This document shows, one piece after another, positions 40,084 through 48,757 of a DNA stretch of 55,266 bases. The stretch covers positions 6,223 to 61,488 of the forward strand of contig NZ_BAAAYN010000008.1 of assembly GCF_039536245.1 (NCBI RefSeq). Direction: 5' to 3'. Source of the DNA: Cryptosporangium minutisporangium. GTDB lineage: Bacteria; Actinomycetota; Actinomycetes; Mycobacteriales; Cryptosporangiaceae. Every line of letters starts with the position of its first letter. Position 1 is the first letter of the stretch. The translations under genes were made by a program, and so were the position numbers. A model generated the notes under the pieces. The model searched no databases and was not told the DNA's origin. It worked only from the letters and a program-made list of their open reading frames with translations.

Positions 40084-41763
40084 TCAGACGGTCACGCGGA
40101 GCACCTCGGGCAGCGACGTCTGGCCGCTGCACGCCTTGCTGAACCCGTCGACCCGCAGGTCGCGCATGCCTTCGGCGTCGGCGACCCGGTGGATCTCGCG
40201 GGCGGACGCGTGGTCGACGGTCAGCCGCTCGATCTCCTCGGTCACCGGCATCACCTCGTGCACCGCGATCCGGCCGCGGAACCCGGTCCCGGCGCAGTTC
40301 CGGCAGCCGACCGGCTTCCAGAGCATCTCCGGCGCCCCGAGCTCCTCGGTCGGCCAGGCCGCGCCGGCGAGTTCGGACTCGGTCGGCTGGTACGTCTCCT
40401 TGCACCAGTCGCAGAGGCGGCGGGCCAGCCGCTGGGCGACAACACAATCCACCGACGAGCCGACCAGGAACGGTTCGATGCCCATCTCGGTCAGCCGGGT
40501 CACCGCGCTCGGCGCGTCGTTCGTGTGCAGCGTGGACAGCACCAGGTGACCGGTGAGTGCGGCCTCGACGGCCAGCTGGGCGGTCACCCGGTCGCGGATC
40601 TCACCGATCAGGATGATGTCCGGGTCGGACCGCAGGATCGCCGGCAGGACCGCGGCGAACGTCAGCCCTGCTTTCAGGTTGACCTGGATCTGGTTGACGC
40701 CGGGCAACCGGTACTCGACCGGGTCCTCCACCGTGATGATGTTGACGGTCGGCTTGCTGATCTCGGCGAGCGTCGCGTAGAGCGTCGTCGACTTGCCGGA
40801 GCCGGTGGGGCCGGTGACCAGCACCATGCCGTGCGGCTTGCGGTACGCGGTGGCGAAGCGGGTCATGTTCGCCTCGGTGAAGCCCAGCGTGCCGAGCTCC
40901 AGCTCCATGCCGCCGCCGGTGTCGAGCACCCGGAGCACGACCTTCTCGCCCCAGACCGTCGGCAACGTGGCGGTCCGCAGGTCGACCGCGCGGTTGTTGA
41001 TCTCCACCGTGATGCGCCCGTTCTGCGGTACGCGCTTCTCGGTGATGTCGACGCCGGACATGATCTTCAGCCGGGACACCAGCGCCGCCTGGACGTTCTG
41101 CGGGACGTTGTCGATCTCGTGCAGCACGCCGTCGATCCGGAACCGCACGCGCATGTCGTGCTCGGTCGGCTCGAGGTGCAGGTCGGAGGCGCGGCTCTGG
41201 ATCGCCTGCCCGATCATCGAGTTCACGTACCGGACGATCGGCGCGTCCTGGTCGCTGCTGGTCAGGCTGGAGACGCTGGCCGGCGTCGGTGCTTCGGCGC
41301 GGAGGGTCTCGGCGACCTCCCCGAGGTCGTTCTCCTCGCGCTGCAGCTTCGAGATGATCTTGCGCAGCTCGGTGCGGGCGACCATGACCGGGCGGACGAC
41401 CATGCCGGTCGCGGCCCGGACGTCGTCGAGCGCGACGATGTCGCTGGGGTCGGTGATGCCGACCGTGATCTCGTCGCCGTCGATCGACAGGCCGAGGACG
41501 CGGTGCCGGACGACCAGCCCGATCGGGATCTTCGCCAGCGCGACCGGGTCGATCGGGTAGTTGACGAGGTCGACGCTGTTCATTCCGTAGACGTCGGCGG
41601 ACGCCGCGGTGAGTTCGGCCTCGGTGACCACGTGGTCGTTGATGAGGATGCCGCGCAGCGACCGTCCGGATCGTTCCGCCTCCGCGGCCGCCCGGTCCAG
41701 TGCGGCAGGGTCCGCACCGCGTCCCTTGAGCGCATCGATCAGGGGGCGGAACGTCTGGTACAT
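40084..41763 (-). CDS. pilB: PilB extension ATPase
   Basis: 559 aa. The N-terminal GspE-type domain (about 60-150) is followed by the motor: Walker A TGPTGSGKSTTLYATL, Asp box IITVEDPVEYR, Walker B SDPDIILIGEIRDRVTA and His box GHLVLSTLHTNDAPSAVTRL. A four-cysteine zinc site (LCDWCKE ... CRNCAGTGFRG) is typical of PilB/GspE. It is the first gene of the pilus operon. GAAGG lies 5 nt before the ATG and the promoter and stem-loop described below lie just upstream. Confidence 0.93.
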   Translation of the reverse strand: MYQTFRPLIDALKGRGADPAALDRAAAEAERSGRSLRGILINDHVVTEAELTAASADVYGMNSVDLVNYPIDPVALAKIPIGLVVRHRVLGLSIDGDEITVGITDPSDIVALDDVRAATGMVVRPVMVARTELRKIISKLQREENDLGEVAETLRAEAPTPASVSSLTSSDQDAPIVRYVNSMIGQAIQSRASDLHLEPTEHDMRVRFRIDGVLHEIDNVPQNVQAALVSRLKIMSGVDITEKRVPQNGRITVEINNRAVDLRTATLPTVWGEKVVLRVLDTGGGMELELGTLGFTEANMTRFATAYRKPHGMVLVTGPTGSGKSTTLYATLAEISKPTVNIITVEDPVEYRLPGVNQIQVNLKAGLTFAAVLPAILRSDPDIILIGEIRDRVTAQLAVEAALTGHLVLSTLHTNDAPSAVTRLTEMGIEPFLVGSSVDCVVAQRLARRLCDWCKETYQPTESELAGAAWPTEELGAPEMLWKPVGCRNCAGTGFRGRIAVHEVMPVTEEIERLTVDHASAREIHRVADAEGMRDLRVDGFSKACSGQTSLPEVLRVTV

Positions 41764-41791
41764 GGTGTCCTTCGCGACGGCGTCGAGAGCG

Positions 41792-41825
41792 CTGAGCCGT
41801 CTCCGGCGTCGCGGACACGGCTCAG
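41792..41825 (-). other. 5'-terminal stem-loop of the pilus mRNA
   Basis: Perfect 9-bp arms CTGAGCCGT and ACGGCTCAG, continued inside by one mismatch and a TCCG/CGGA stem around GCGTCG. From the sigma-28-type -10 the transcript should begin at about 41826, so the stem would form from the first or second nucleotide. It could protect the long mRNA from 5'-end decay. Alternatively it is a terminator for the TPR gene upstream. Confidence 0.6.
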
Positions 41826-41832
41826 GTCCGTC

Positions 41833-41859
41833 TTATCGGCGGGGCGCGGCGATTCCTTA
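41833..41859 (-). promoter_or_regulatory. Sigma-28 (FliA/WhiG)-type promoter of the pil operon
   Basis: Minus strand: TAAG (41859-41856), 15 bases, GCCGATAA (41840-41833). The sigma-28 consensus is TAAA-N15-GCCGATAA. The -10 is a perfect 8/8 match, the spacer is exact and the -35 differs by one base. It is located about 63 bp upstream of the expected start codon region of pilB. Confidence 0.78.
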
Positions 41860-41909
41860 GCTCTCCCGTCGCCCGAGCCCGCCCCGCGCCCCGCGCGCCT
41901 CGTGCTGGG

Positions 41910-42371
41910 TCAGGCGGGGACCGGGACTGCGGAGAGGGCGGCTAGGTCGTCCAGCAAATCCACCACCTCGGGGTGGATTCCGCCCAGCGCTGACCGCTTG
42001 ATCCACAGCGCCGCCTGCAGCCGGCGGCGGCTCAGCGCGGGCTCGGTGTCGGCGTGCAGCAGGGCCAGCCCGTGCAGGCAGACCGCGACGTCGTAGTGCT
42101 CCGGCCCGGAGTGCCGCCGGTAGGTCGCGAGTGCCCGCTGGTAGAGCGCGTTGGCCTCGGCCCGCCGGTCGAGGGCGGCGAGGACGGCCGCGAGCGCGAC
42201 GGCGTCCCCGGCAGCTGCGGGGCTGTCGGCGCCGACCGCGCGCTCCCGCCGGGCGAGCGCCGACCGCGCGTCCGCCTCCGCTTCGGCGAACCGCCCGTCG
42301 GCGTAGGCGTAGGCGGCCGCGCCGCGGTGCCGGTCGGCTTCGGCGTTCCAGCGCCGGCGTGACTTCCACAT
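41910..42371 (-). CDS. TPR-repeat protein
   Basis: 153 aa, GAAGGAG 8 nt before the ATG. All helical, with tetratricopeptide-like repeats of the Tpr_10/12 kind: AAAYAYADGRFAEAEADARSALARRERAVG, LAAVLAALDRRAEANALYQRALATYRRHSG and VCLHGLALLHADTEPALSRRRLQAALWIKRSALG. Trp/Arg-rich at the start. Probably a cytoplasmic protein-protein interaction module. It is upstream of pilB on the same strand but the sigma-28 promoter lies between them, so pilus involvement is not shown. Confidence 0.72.
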   Translation of the reverse strand: MWKSRRRWNAEADRHRGAAAYAYADGRFAEAEADARSALARRERAVGADSPAAAGDAVALAAVLAALDRRAEANALYQRALATYRRHSGPEHYDVAVCLHGLALLHADTEPALSRRRLQAALWIKRSALGGIHPEVVDLLDDLAALSAVPVPA

Positions 42372-42448
42372 GTGAGCTGCTCCTTCGGCGTGCCCCGCCG
42401 ATGCTCATGCTTCTCCGGTACCGCCAGCGGAACCACGTAAAAGTGCAC

Positions 42449-43228
42449 TCAGCGCCCCTCGAGCATCAGCCCTTTCTCACCGGCGGTGAGGCGGAGCGTG
42501 CCGCTCTCGAGGGACATGCGCACGGTGCCGGCGTTCAGCACGGCCAGGACCGCCCGCTCGGTCGCGTCGGCGCCGCCACCGCACGCCATCTTCGTGGTCA
42601 CCACCGGCCCGAACCGGACCTCGGCGGACTCGAGGGCCACCGACCCACTCAGCCGGTTGCAGCCGGTCGACCCGGTCACCCGGTTCTCGTCGAACGTGAG
42701 GAACGCCTCGACACCCGCCGGGACGCTGCCTACGCTCTCGCCGCTCACCAGCCCGGTGACGACCCATCGGGTGCCGATCACCGGCGGCGACGTCGACTCG
42801 AACGGTGCGAACCTGATCTCCGTCCGGTCGGTGGCCAGCACCAGGTCGCGGGCGGCCAGGCGCCAGGTGGGCGTCGCCCGGAAGAACGCGGACAGCCACT
42901 CGTCCTCCGCCATCCGCGGCGGGTCGCACCCCATCTCCGTCGTCATCAGGTCGCCGACCCGCAGCCGGTCGCCGTCGATCGTGACCGGCCCGCTGATCTG
43001 GTTGCAGGCGGCCTGGACGTTGATCGTGCGGTCGGTGCCGAACCGCAACGTGATCGGTACGTCGGTGGCCAGCGGCCGGTCCGCGCCGTCCTCGGTCACC
43101 GCGACCGACCGGAACACCTTCCCGGCGAGCGGGTCGTCGGGCCGGTCAGTGGCTGGCGACTCCGAGCCCTCGGCGGGGCCGCACGCGGCGACGAGCAAGA
43201 GCACGAACAGCAGCGCGAGTCTGGTCAT
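42449..43228 (-). CDS. Lipoprotein with two META (HslJ-like) domains
   Basis: 259 aa. Signal peptide with lipobox LVAAC16. There are two copies of the META fold, each with the family's strand-turn-strand signature: first FGTDRTINVQAACNQISGPVTIDGDRLRVGDLMTTEMGCDP, then FDENRVTGSTGCNRLSGSVALESAEVRFGPVVTTKMACGG. In both, the paired Cys of x-x-C-N-x-(I/L)-S-G and M-x-C are conserved and probably bonded. META domains occur in heat-shock and secreted stress proteins; exact function unknown. Divergent from the P450 gene. Confidence 0.85.
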   Translation of the reverse strand: MTRLALLFVLLLVAACGPAEGSESPATDRPDDPLAGKVFRSVAVTEDGADRPLATDVPITLRFGTDRTINVQAACNQISGPVTIDGDRLRVGDLMTTEMGCDPPRMAEDEWLSAFFRATPTWRLAARDLVLATDRTEIRFAPFESTSPPVIGTRWVVTGLVSGESVGSVPAGVEAFLTFDENRVTGSTGCNRLSGSVALESAEVRFGPVVTTKMACGGGADATERAVLAVLNAGTVRMSLESGTLRLTAGEKGLMLEGR

Positions 43229-43316
43229 GACCGGTTGGACGCGGCGGAGCCAGCATTGGATCCCACGGTTTTACCCCGATCTGTACGGTGAACGCCAGGC
43301 GGCGGAAGGTGATCTG

Positions 43317-44525
43317 ATGACCAGCTCCGACCAGTATCTGCGGCTCGGCCCGGAGTTCTACGCCGATCCGCACGCCGATTACGCGTGGCTGCGCGAGGAG
43401 CGTCCGGTCGCCCGGGTGATCACACCGCTCGGCAACCCGGTCTGGCTGATCACCCGGTACGACGACGCGCGCGGCGCGCTCACCGACCCCACTCTGCACA
43501 AGGACAGCGAGGAGTTCCGGCAGCTGATGGAGGCCCGGTACGGGCCCGGCCGCCGGACGTTCGAGGACGCGATCAACGCGCACATGCTCAGCGCCGACCC
43601 GCCGTCCCACACCCGGCTGCGCAAGCTGGTCGGCAAGGCGTTCACCGGCCGGGCCATCGCCGCGCTCCGCCCCCGGATCGAGCAGATCGCGGCCGAACTG
43701 CTGGACGCGATGGAGGCCGGCCCGGACCGCGTCGACCTGCTGGACGCGTACGCCGTCCCGCTGCCGATCACGGTGATCTGCGAGCTGCTCGGCGTCCCGA
43801 AGGACGACCGGGACGACTTCCGCTCCTGGTCGAACACGATCCTGCAGTTCGGCGACGAAGAGACCCACACCGCCGCGGGCGCCGCGATGGCCCGCTACCT
43901 CACCGACCTGGTGGACGCCCGTCGCGAGCACGCAGGCGACGACATGCTCGGCGCGATCGTCCAAGCCAGCGAGGACACCGACCAGCTGTCCCGGCACGAG
44001 GCGATCTCGATGGCGTTCCTGCTGCTGGTCGCCGGCCACGAGACCACCGTCAACCTGATCGGGACCGGCACGTTCGCGCTGCTGCGCCATCCCGAACAGC
44101 TCGCGGCGCTGCGTGCGGACCCGGCGTTGGTGCCCGGTGCGGTGGAGGAGTTCCTCCGTTGGGACGGACCGGTACACCTGGCCACGGTCCGGTTCACCAC
44201 GGAGCCGACCGTCATCGGCGGCGTCGACATTCCGCCCGACGAGGTGGTGCTGGTATCGCTGAGCGCGGCCAACCGCGATCCGCACCGCTATCCGGACGCC
44301 GACACGCTCGACGTCCGGCGGCAGGCGAGCAGTCACCTGGCGTTCGGGCACGGCATCCACCACTGTCTCGGCGCTGCGTTGGCGCGGCTCGAGGGCGAGG
44401 TGGCGTTCACCCGGCTGCTGGAGCGGTTCCCGGCGTTGGCCCTGGACGCCGAGCCGGACGAGCTCACCTGGCGCCCCTCCACGCTGATCCGCGGCCTGGA
44501 TCGCCTCCCCGTACGCCTCCGCTGA
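43317..44525 (+). CDS. Cytochrome P450
   Basis: 402 aa, a normal bacterial CYP length. Oxygen-activation motif A239-G-H-E-T-T in the I helix, ExxR in VEEFLRW, and the haem-binding loop FGHGIHHCLG with the thiolate Cys at 350. GGAAGGTGA precedes ATG 43317. The N-terminus starts directly with the soluble fold (LGPEFYADPHADYAWLREE). No ferredoxin or reductase gene is adjacent, though the FAD reductase/ferredoxin set at the left end of the window is one candidate. The substrate cannot be read from sequence. Confidence 0.92.
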   Translation: MTSSDQYLRLGPEFYADPHADYAWLREERPVARVITPLGNPVWLITRYDDARGALTDPTLHKDSEEFRQLMEARYGPGRRTFEDAINAHMLSADPPSHTRLRKLVGKAFTGRAIAALRPRIEQIAAELLDAMEAGPDRVDLLDAYAVPLPITVICELLGVPKDDRDDFRSWSNTILQFGDEETHTAAGAAMARYLTDLVDARREHAGDDMLGAIVQASEDTDQLSRHEAISMAFLLLVAGHETTVNLIGTGTFALLRHPEQLAALRADPALVPGAVEEFLRWDGPVHLATVRFTTEPTVIGGVDIPPDEVVLVSLSAANRDPHRYPDADTLDVRRQASSHLAFGHGIHHCLGAALARLEGEVAFTRLLERFPALALDAEPDELTWRPSTLIRGLDRLPVRLR

Positions 44526-44538
44526 AAATCTGTCCCGA

Positions 44539-44572
44539 TTCCGACGTATGCGGGCCGCGTGACACGTCGGAA
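44539..44572. terminator. Bidirectional hairpin between P450 and iclR
   Basis: Perfect 9-bp arms TTCCGACGT (44539-44547) and ACGTCGGAA (44564-44572). It sits in the 61-bp gap between two converging genes and could end both transcripts. Confidence 0.7.
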
Positions 44573-44586
44573 GCGGGCCAATAATC

Positions 44587-45381
44587 TCAGCGTGTGCCGC
44601 CGACGCGGCGGCTGATCTCGGCCGCGGTGCGGCGGACCTGCGGGGCGAGCGTCGCCGGGTCGCCCTCCGCCACCGGGTACGTGACGGCTATCGCCGCGAC
44701 CGGGTGGCCCGCGTGGTCCCGCACCGCCGTCGCCACGGACGCGAACCCGGGCGTCACCTCGCCGTCCTCGGTCGCGTACCCGGCGCGTCCGGTGTCGCTG
44801 AGCAGGCGGCGCAGTTCTGCATATGTTGTCGGCCCCAGATCGTGGCGGCGGACGAACGCCGCCGCGTCGGGGAACAGCGCGCGCACCGCCGGGGCGGGGA
44901 GCGCGGCGAGCATCGCCCGGCCACTCGCGGTGAGCTGCGCGGGTAGTCGCACCCCGACGTCGGTGACGAGCGGGGGCCGACCGGGTGCGCGCTCCTCGAT
45001 CACGTAGATCACCTCGCGGCCGTGCAGGACGGCCAGGTGGGCGCTCTGCCCGACGCGGTCGACCAGCGCCGCCAGCGGCACCCGCGCCAGCCGCTGCAGC
45101 GGCGCCTGCCGGGTGTAGCCGGTGCCCAGCTCGTAGGCGCTCACCCCGAGCGCGTACCGCCGCTCCTCAGGCAGGTGGACGACGAAACCGGCGTCGGTGA
45201 GCGTCGTCAGCAGGTGGTAGGTGGTCGAGCGGGGAAGCCCGAGATCCCGGGCGATCGCGGCCGCTGGAACGGGCCCGGCCTGCCGAGCGAGGTACCGCAG
45301 GATGGCCAGCACCTGCGCGGCGGCGGGGACCTGGGAGGAACGCGGCGGTGTCGACTCGGGGGCACGGGACGCCTCGGCCAT
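44587..45381 (-). CDS. IclR-family transcriptional regulator of histidine use
   Basis: 264 aa. N-terminal winged helix-turn-helix (about 20-85): AQVLAILRYLARQAGPVPAAAIARDLGLPRSTTYHLLTTLTDAGFV. The IclR effector domain follows (about 95-260), with YELGTGYTRQ, SAHLAVLHGREVIYV, LTASGRAMLAALP and a GYATEDGEVTPGFASVATAVRDHAG segment, which is the family's ligand-pocket signature. Divergent from hutH across a 90-bp gap that contains a 24-bp palindrome. Likely a repressor whose effector is histidine or urocanate (inference from position). Confidence 0.88.
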   Translation of the reverse strand: MAEASRAPESTPPRSSQVPAAAQVLAILRYLARQAGPVPAAAIARDLGLPRSTTYHLLTTLTDAGFVVHLPEERRYALGVSAYELGTGYTRQAPLQRLARVPLAALVDRVGQSAHLAVLHGREVIYVIEERAPGRPPLVTDVGVRLPAQLTASGRAMLAALPAPAVRALFPDAAAFVRRHDLGPTTYAELRRLLSDTGRAGYATEDGEVTPGFASVATAVRDHAGHPVAAIAVTYPVAEGDPATLAPQVRRTAAEISRRVGGTR

Positions 45382-45396
45382 GCGTCGACCCTAGCC

Positions 45397-45420
45397 TCTT
45401 GTCTGGGATACCAGACAAGA
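45397..45420. promoter_or_regulatory. Operator palindrome between iclR and hutH
   Basis: Perfect inverted repeat with 10-bp arms TCTTGTCTGG and CCAGACAAGA around GATA. It lies 16 bp before the iclR start and 52 bp before the hutH start. It is the obvious binding site for the IclR-type regulator, acting on both promoters. Confidence 0.85.
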
Positions 45421-45471
45421 CCCGGCCCGGCGTTCTGTCCTCCGGCGACGCCGGTGGTGTCCCATGGACCC

Positions 45472-47016
45472 ATGGGTGATGCGGTGCTGGTCGGTGCAGG
45501 TCCTCTCGATGCGGACGACGTCGTGGCGGTGGCCCGCGCGGATGCCCCGGTCATGCTGGCGGCGGAGGCCGAGCTGGCGATCGTGGCGAGCAGCCGGGTG
45601 ATCCAAGAGCTGGCCGACGACGACACGCCGCACTACGGCGTCTCCACGGGCTTCGGTGCGCTCGCCACCAAGCACATCCCCACCGACCGTCGCACCGCAC
45701 TGCAGCACAGCTTGATCCGCTCGCACGCCGCCGGCTCCGGCCCCGAGGTCGAGCGGGAGGTGGTCCGTGCGCTGATGCTGCTGCGGCTGGCCACGCTCGC
45801 CACCGGGCGTACCGGCGTCCGGCTGGAGACCGCGCAGGCCTACGCCGGGCTGCTCAACGCCGGGATCACGCCGGTCGTCCACGAGTACGGATCGCTGGGC
45901 TGCTCCGGCGACCTGGCGCCGCTCGCCCACTGCGCGCTCGTCCTCACCGGTGAAGGGTTCGTGACCGACGCGCTCGGTGTTCGCCGCCCGGCCGCGGAGG
46001 CGCTGGCCGCGGCCGGGCTCACTCCGGTCGCGCTCCGGGAGAAGGAGGGGCTGGCGCTGATCAACGGCACCGACGGCATGCTCGGGCAGCTCCTGCTCGC
46101 CGCCGCCGACCTGCGCCGGCTGCTGCGCACCGCCGACCTCACCGCGGCGATGAGCGTCGAGGCGTTGCTCGGCACCGACGCGGTGTTCGCCGCCGACCTG
46201 CAGGCGTTGCGTCCGCACCCGGGCCAGGCGGCCAGCGCCGCGAACCTGCGAGCGATCCTCGCGGGCTCGCCGATCATGGCCAGCCACCGTGACCCGCATG
46301 CCTGCACTCGCGTGCAGGACGCCTACTCGCTGCGGTGTGCCCCGCAGGTGCACGGCGCCGCCAGGGACACGCTCGCGCACGCCGAGGCGGTCGCCGGTCG
46401 CGAGCTGGCCGCCGCGGTCGACAACCCGGTCGTCACGGTCGACGGCCGGGTGGAGAGCAACGGCAACTTCCACGGCGCCCCGGTCGGCTACGTGCTCGAC
46501 TTCCTCGCGATCGCGGTCGCGGACCTGGCGTCGATGGCGGAGCGCCGCACCGACCGGCTGCTCGACGTCGCCCGCAGTCATGGTCTGCCGCCGTTCCTGT
46601 CGCACGACGCCGGGGTCGACAGCGGCTACATGATCGCGCAGTACACCCAGGCCGCGATCGTGTCGGAGCTGAAGCGGCTCGCCGCCCCGGCGAGCGTCGA
46701 CTCGATCCCGTCGTCGGCGATGCAGGAGGACCACGTCTCGATGGGGTGGTCGGCCGCCCGCAAGCTGCGCCGAGCGCTCGACGGCCTCACCCGGGTGCTC
46801 GCGATCGAGCTGCTCACCGCCGCCCGAGCCCTCGACCTGCGCGCACCGCTCGCCCCGGCGCCGGCGACCGGTGCGGTTGTCGCGCGGCTGCGGAACACCG
46901 TTGCGGGCCCGGGACCCGACCGTTACCTCGCGCCGGAGATCGACGCCGCCGTAGCGCTGGTCGCCGACGGAAACGCGCTGACCGCCGCCGAGTCGGTCAC
47001 CGGCCCACTGCACTGA
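45472..47016 (+). CDS. hutH: Histidine ammonia-lyase
   Basis: 514 aa from ATG 45472; the frame stays open for 150 codons upstream but those are the shadow of iclR. The MIO prosthetic group forms from C144-S145-G146 in [14 protein letters not shown]. Cys at the first position, instead of the commoner Ala, is allowed in the family pattern and, as I recall, usual in actinobacterial enzymes. [11 protein letters not shown] supplies the catalytic Tyr, and [14 protein letters not shown] and NFHGAP are also conserved. Deaminates L-histidine to urocanate, the first step of the pathway. Confidence 0.95.
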   Translation: MGDAVLVGAGPLDADDVVAVARADAPVMLAAEAELAIVASSRVIQELADDDTPHYGVSTGFGALATKHIPTDRRTALQHSLIRSHAAGSGPEVEREVVRALMLLRLATLATGRTGVRLETAQAYAGLLNAGITPVVHEYGSLGCSGDLAPLAHCALVLTGEGFVTDALGVRRPAAEALAAAGLTPVALREKEGLALINGTDGMLGQLLLAAADLRRLLRTADLTAAMSVEALLGTDAVFAADLQALRPHPGQAASAANLRAILAGSPIMASHRDPHACTRVQDAYSLRCAPQVHGAARDTLAHAEAVAGRELAAAVDNPVVTVDGRVESNGNFHGAPVGYVLDFLAIAVADLASMAERRTDRLLDVARSHGLPPFLSHDAGVDSGYMIAQYTQAAIVSELKRLAAPASVDSIPSSAMQEDHVSMGWSAARKLRRALDGLTRVLAIELLTAARALDLRAPLAPAPATGAVVARLRNTVAGPGPDRYLAPEIDAAVALVADGNALTAAESVTGPLH

Positions 47017-47019
47017 GCC

Positions 47020-47046
47020 GAGCGCTTCGTTCACACCGAAGCGCTC
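47020..47046 (+). other. Intercistronic hairpin between hutH and hutU
   Basis: Perfect 10-bp arms GAGCGCTTCG (47020-47029) and CGAAGCGCTC (47037-47046) with a 7-base loop, starting 4 bp after the hutH stop. It may partly terminate transcription or protect the 3' end of hutH mRNA, making more HutH than the enzymes downstream. Confidence 0.65.
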
Positions 47047-47098
47047 CCGGCCCTCGTCCCCGCGGATCGCTCGATCCGCCAGCAGGAAGGATCGCCCG

Positions 47099-48757
47099 AT
47101 GGAAGGCGCCCGACCCGTCCGCGCCGCGCGCGGCACAGCGCTCACCGCCCGGTCGTGGCAGACCGAGGCCCCGCTGCGGATGCTGATGAACAACCTCGAC
47201 CCCGAGGTGGCCGAACGCCCGGACGACCTGGTCGTCTACGGCGGCACCGGCCGGGCGGCCCGGAACTGGACCAGCTTCGACGCGATGGTGCGCACGCTGA
47301 CCACGCTGAAGGACGACGAGACGATGCTGGTCCAGTCCGGCAAGCCGGTCGGCGTGATGCGGACGCACGAGTGGGCGCCGCGCGTCCTGCTCGCGAACTC
47401 GAACCTGGTCGGCGACTGGGCGACCTGGCCGGAGTTCCGCCGCTTGGAGCAGCTGGGCCTGACCATGTACGGGCAGATGACCGCGGGCTCGTGGATCTAC
47501 ATCGGAACACAAGGCATCCTGCAAGGCACCTACGAGACGTTCGCGGCGGTCGCGGCCAAACGATTCGACGGAACGCTGGCCGGGACGCTCACCGTCACCG
47601 GTGGCTGCGGTGGCATGGGCGGGGCCCAGCCGTTGGCGGTGACGCTCAACGGTGGCGTCTGCCTGGTGATCGACGTCGACGAGACCCGCCTGCGACGACG
47701 GGTGGATCAGCGCTACCTGGACGAGGTCGCGCCCTCCCTGGACGAGGCGATCACCCGCGCGCTGGAGGCGAAGCAGGACCGCCGCGCCCTCAGCATCGGC
47801 GTCGTCGGCAACTGCGCCACGGTGCTGCCCGAGCTGCTGCGGCGCGGCGTCGCCGTGGACGTCGTCACCGACCAGACCAGCGCGCACGACCCGCTGTCGT
47901 ACCTGCCGGAAGACGTCGACCTCGCGGACTGGCGAACCAGGGCCGAGAAGGACCCGGTGGACTTCACCGCGCGCGCCCGCGCGTCGATGGCCAAGCACGT
48001 CGAGGCCATGGTCGGGTTCCTCGACGCAGGTGCCGAGGTGTTCGACTACGGCAACTCGATTCGGGACGAGGCCAGGCAGGGCGGGTTCGACCGGGCGTTC
48101 GCGTTCCCCGGCTTCGTACCCGCGTACATCCGGCCGCTGTTCAGCGAGGGCAAGGGCCCGTTCCGGTGGGCGGCGCTCTCCGGCGACCCGCGGGACATCC
48201 ACGCCACCGACGAGGCCGTGCTGCGCCTCTTCCCGGAGAACGACCACCTGCACCGCTGGATCCGCGCCGCGCAGGACCGGGTCGCGTTCCAGGGGCTCCC
48301 GGCCCGGATCTGCTGGCTCGGTTACGGCGAGCGGGACAAGGCCGGCGTCCGGTTCAACGAGATGGTGGCGTCCGGTGAGCTGAGCGCGCCGATCGTGATC
48401 GGGCGGGACCACCTCGACTGCGGCAGCGTCGCGTCGCCGTACCGGGAGACCGAGGCGATGGCCGACGGCTCGGACGCGATCGCCGACTGGCCGCTGCTCA
48501 ATGCGCTGGTCAACACCGCGTCCGGAGCGTCCTGGGTGTCGATCCACCACGGTGGCGGTGTTGGTATCGGACGGTCGATCCACGCCGGGCAGGTCACGGT
48601 CGCCGACGGGACCGCGCTGGCCGGGCAGAAGATCGAGCGGGTGCTCACGAACGACCCCGGCATGGGCGTGATCCGGCACGTCGACGCGGGTTACGAGGAC
48701 GCGGTCGACGTCGCCGCGACGCGCGGGGTGCGGATCCCGATGCAGGAGGGTGCGTGA
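47099..48757 (+). CDS. hutU: Urocanate hydratase
   Basis: 552 aa, with GGAAGGA before the ATG. The sequence matches HutU throughout: [80 protein letters not shown], the NAD-binding [16 protein letters not shown] (about 165-180), and [20 protein letters not shown]. It converts urocanate to 4-imidazolone-5-propionate using tightly bound NAD+ as electrophile. Its stop overlaps the next start (GTGA). Confidence 0.95.
   Translation: MEGARPVRAARGTALTARSWQTEAPLRMLMNNLDPEVAERPDDLVVYGGTGRAARNWTSFDAMVRTLTTLKDDETMLVQSGKPVGVMRTHEWAPRVLLANSNLVGDWATWPEFRRLEQLGLTMYGQMTAGSWIYIGTQGILQGTYETFAAVAAKRFDGTLAGTLTVTGGCGGMGGAQPLAVTLNGGVCLVIDVDETRLRRRVDQRYLDEVAPSLDEAITRALEAKQDRRALSIGVVGNCATVLPELLRRGVAVDVVTDQTSAHDPLSYLPEDVDLADWRTRAEKDPVDFTARARASMAKHVEAMVGFLDAGAEVFDYGNSIRDEARQGGFDRAFAFPGFVPAYIRPLFSEGKGPFRWAALSGDPRDIHATDEAVLRLFPENDHLHRWIRAAQDRVAFQGLPARICWLGYGERDKAGVRFNEMVASGELSAPIVIGRDHLDCGSVASPYRETEAMADGSDAIADWPLLNALVNTASGASWVSIHHGGGVGIGRSIHAGQVTVADGTALAGQKIERVLTNDPGMGVIRHVDAGYEDAVDVAATRGVRIPMQEGA

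Noticed and set aside
42486-43316. N-terminal extension of the P450 frame
   Set aside because: It runs antisense to the META lipoprotein gene; the P450 fold and a good ribosome site begin at 43317.
45022-45471. N-terminal extension of HutH
   Set aside because: It is antisense to the iclR gene and crosses the operator; HutH similarity starts at 45472.
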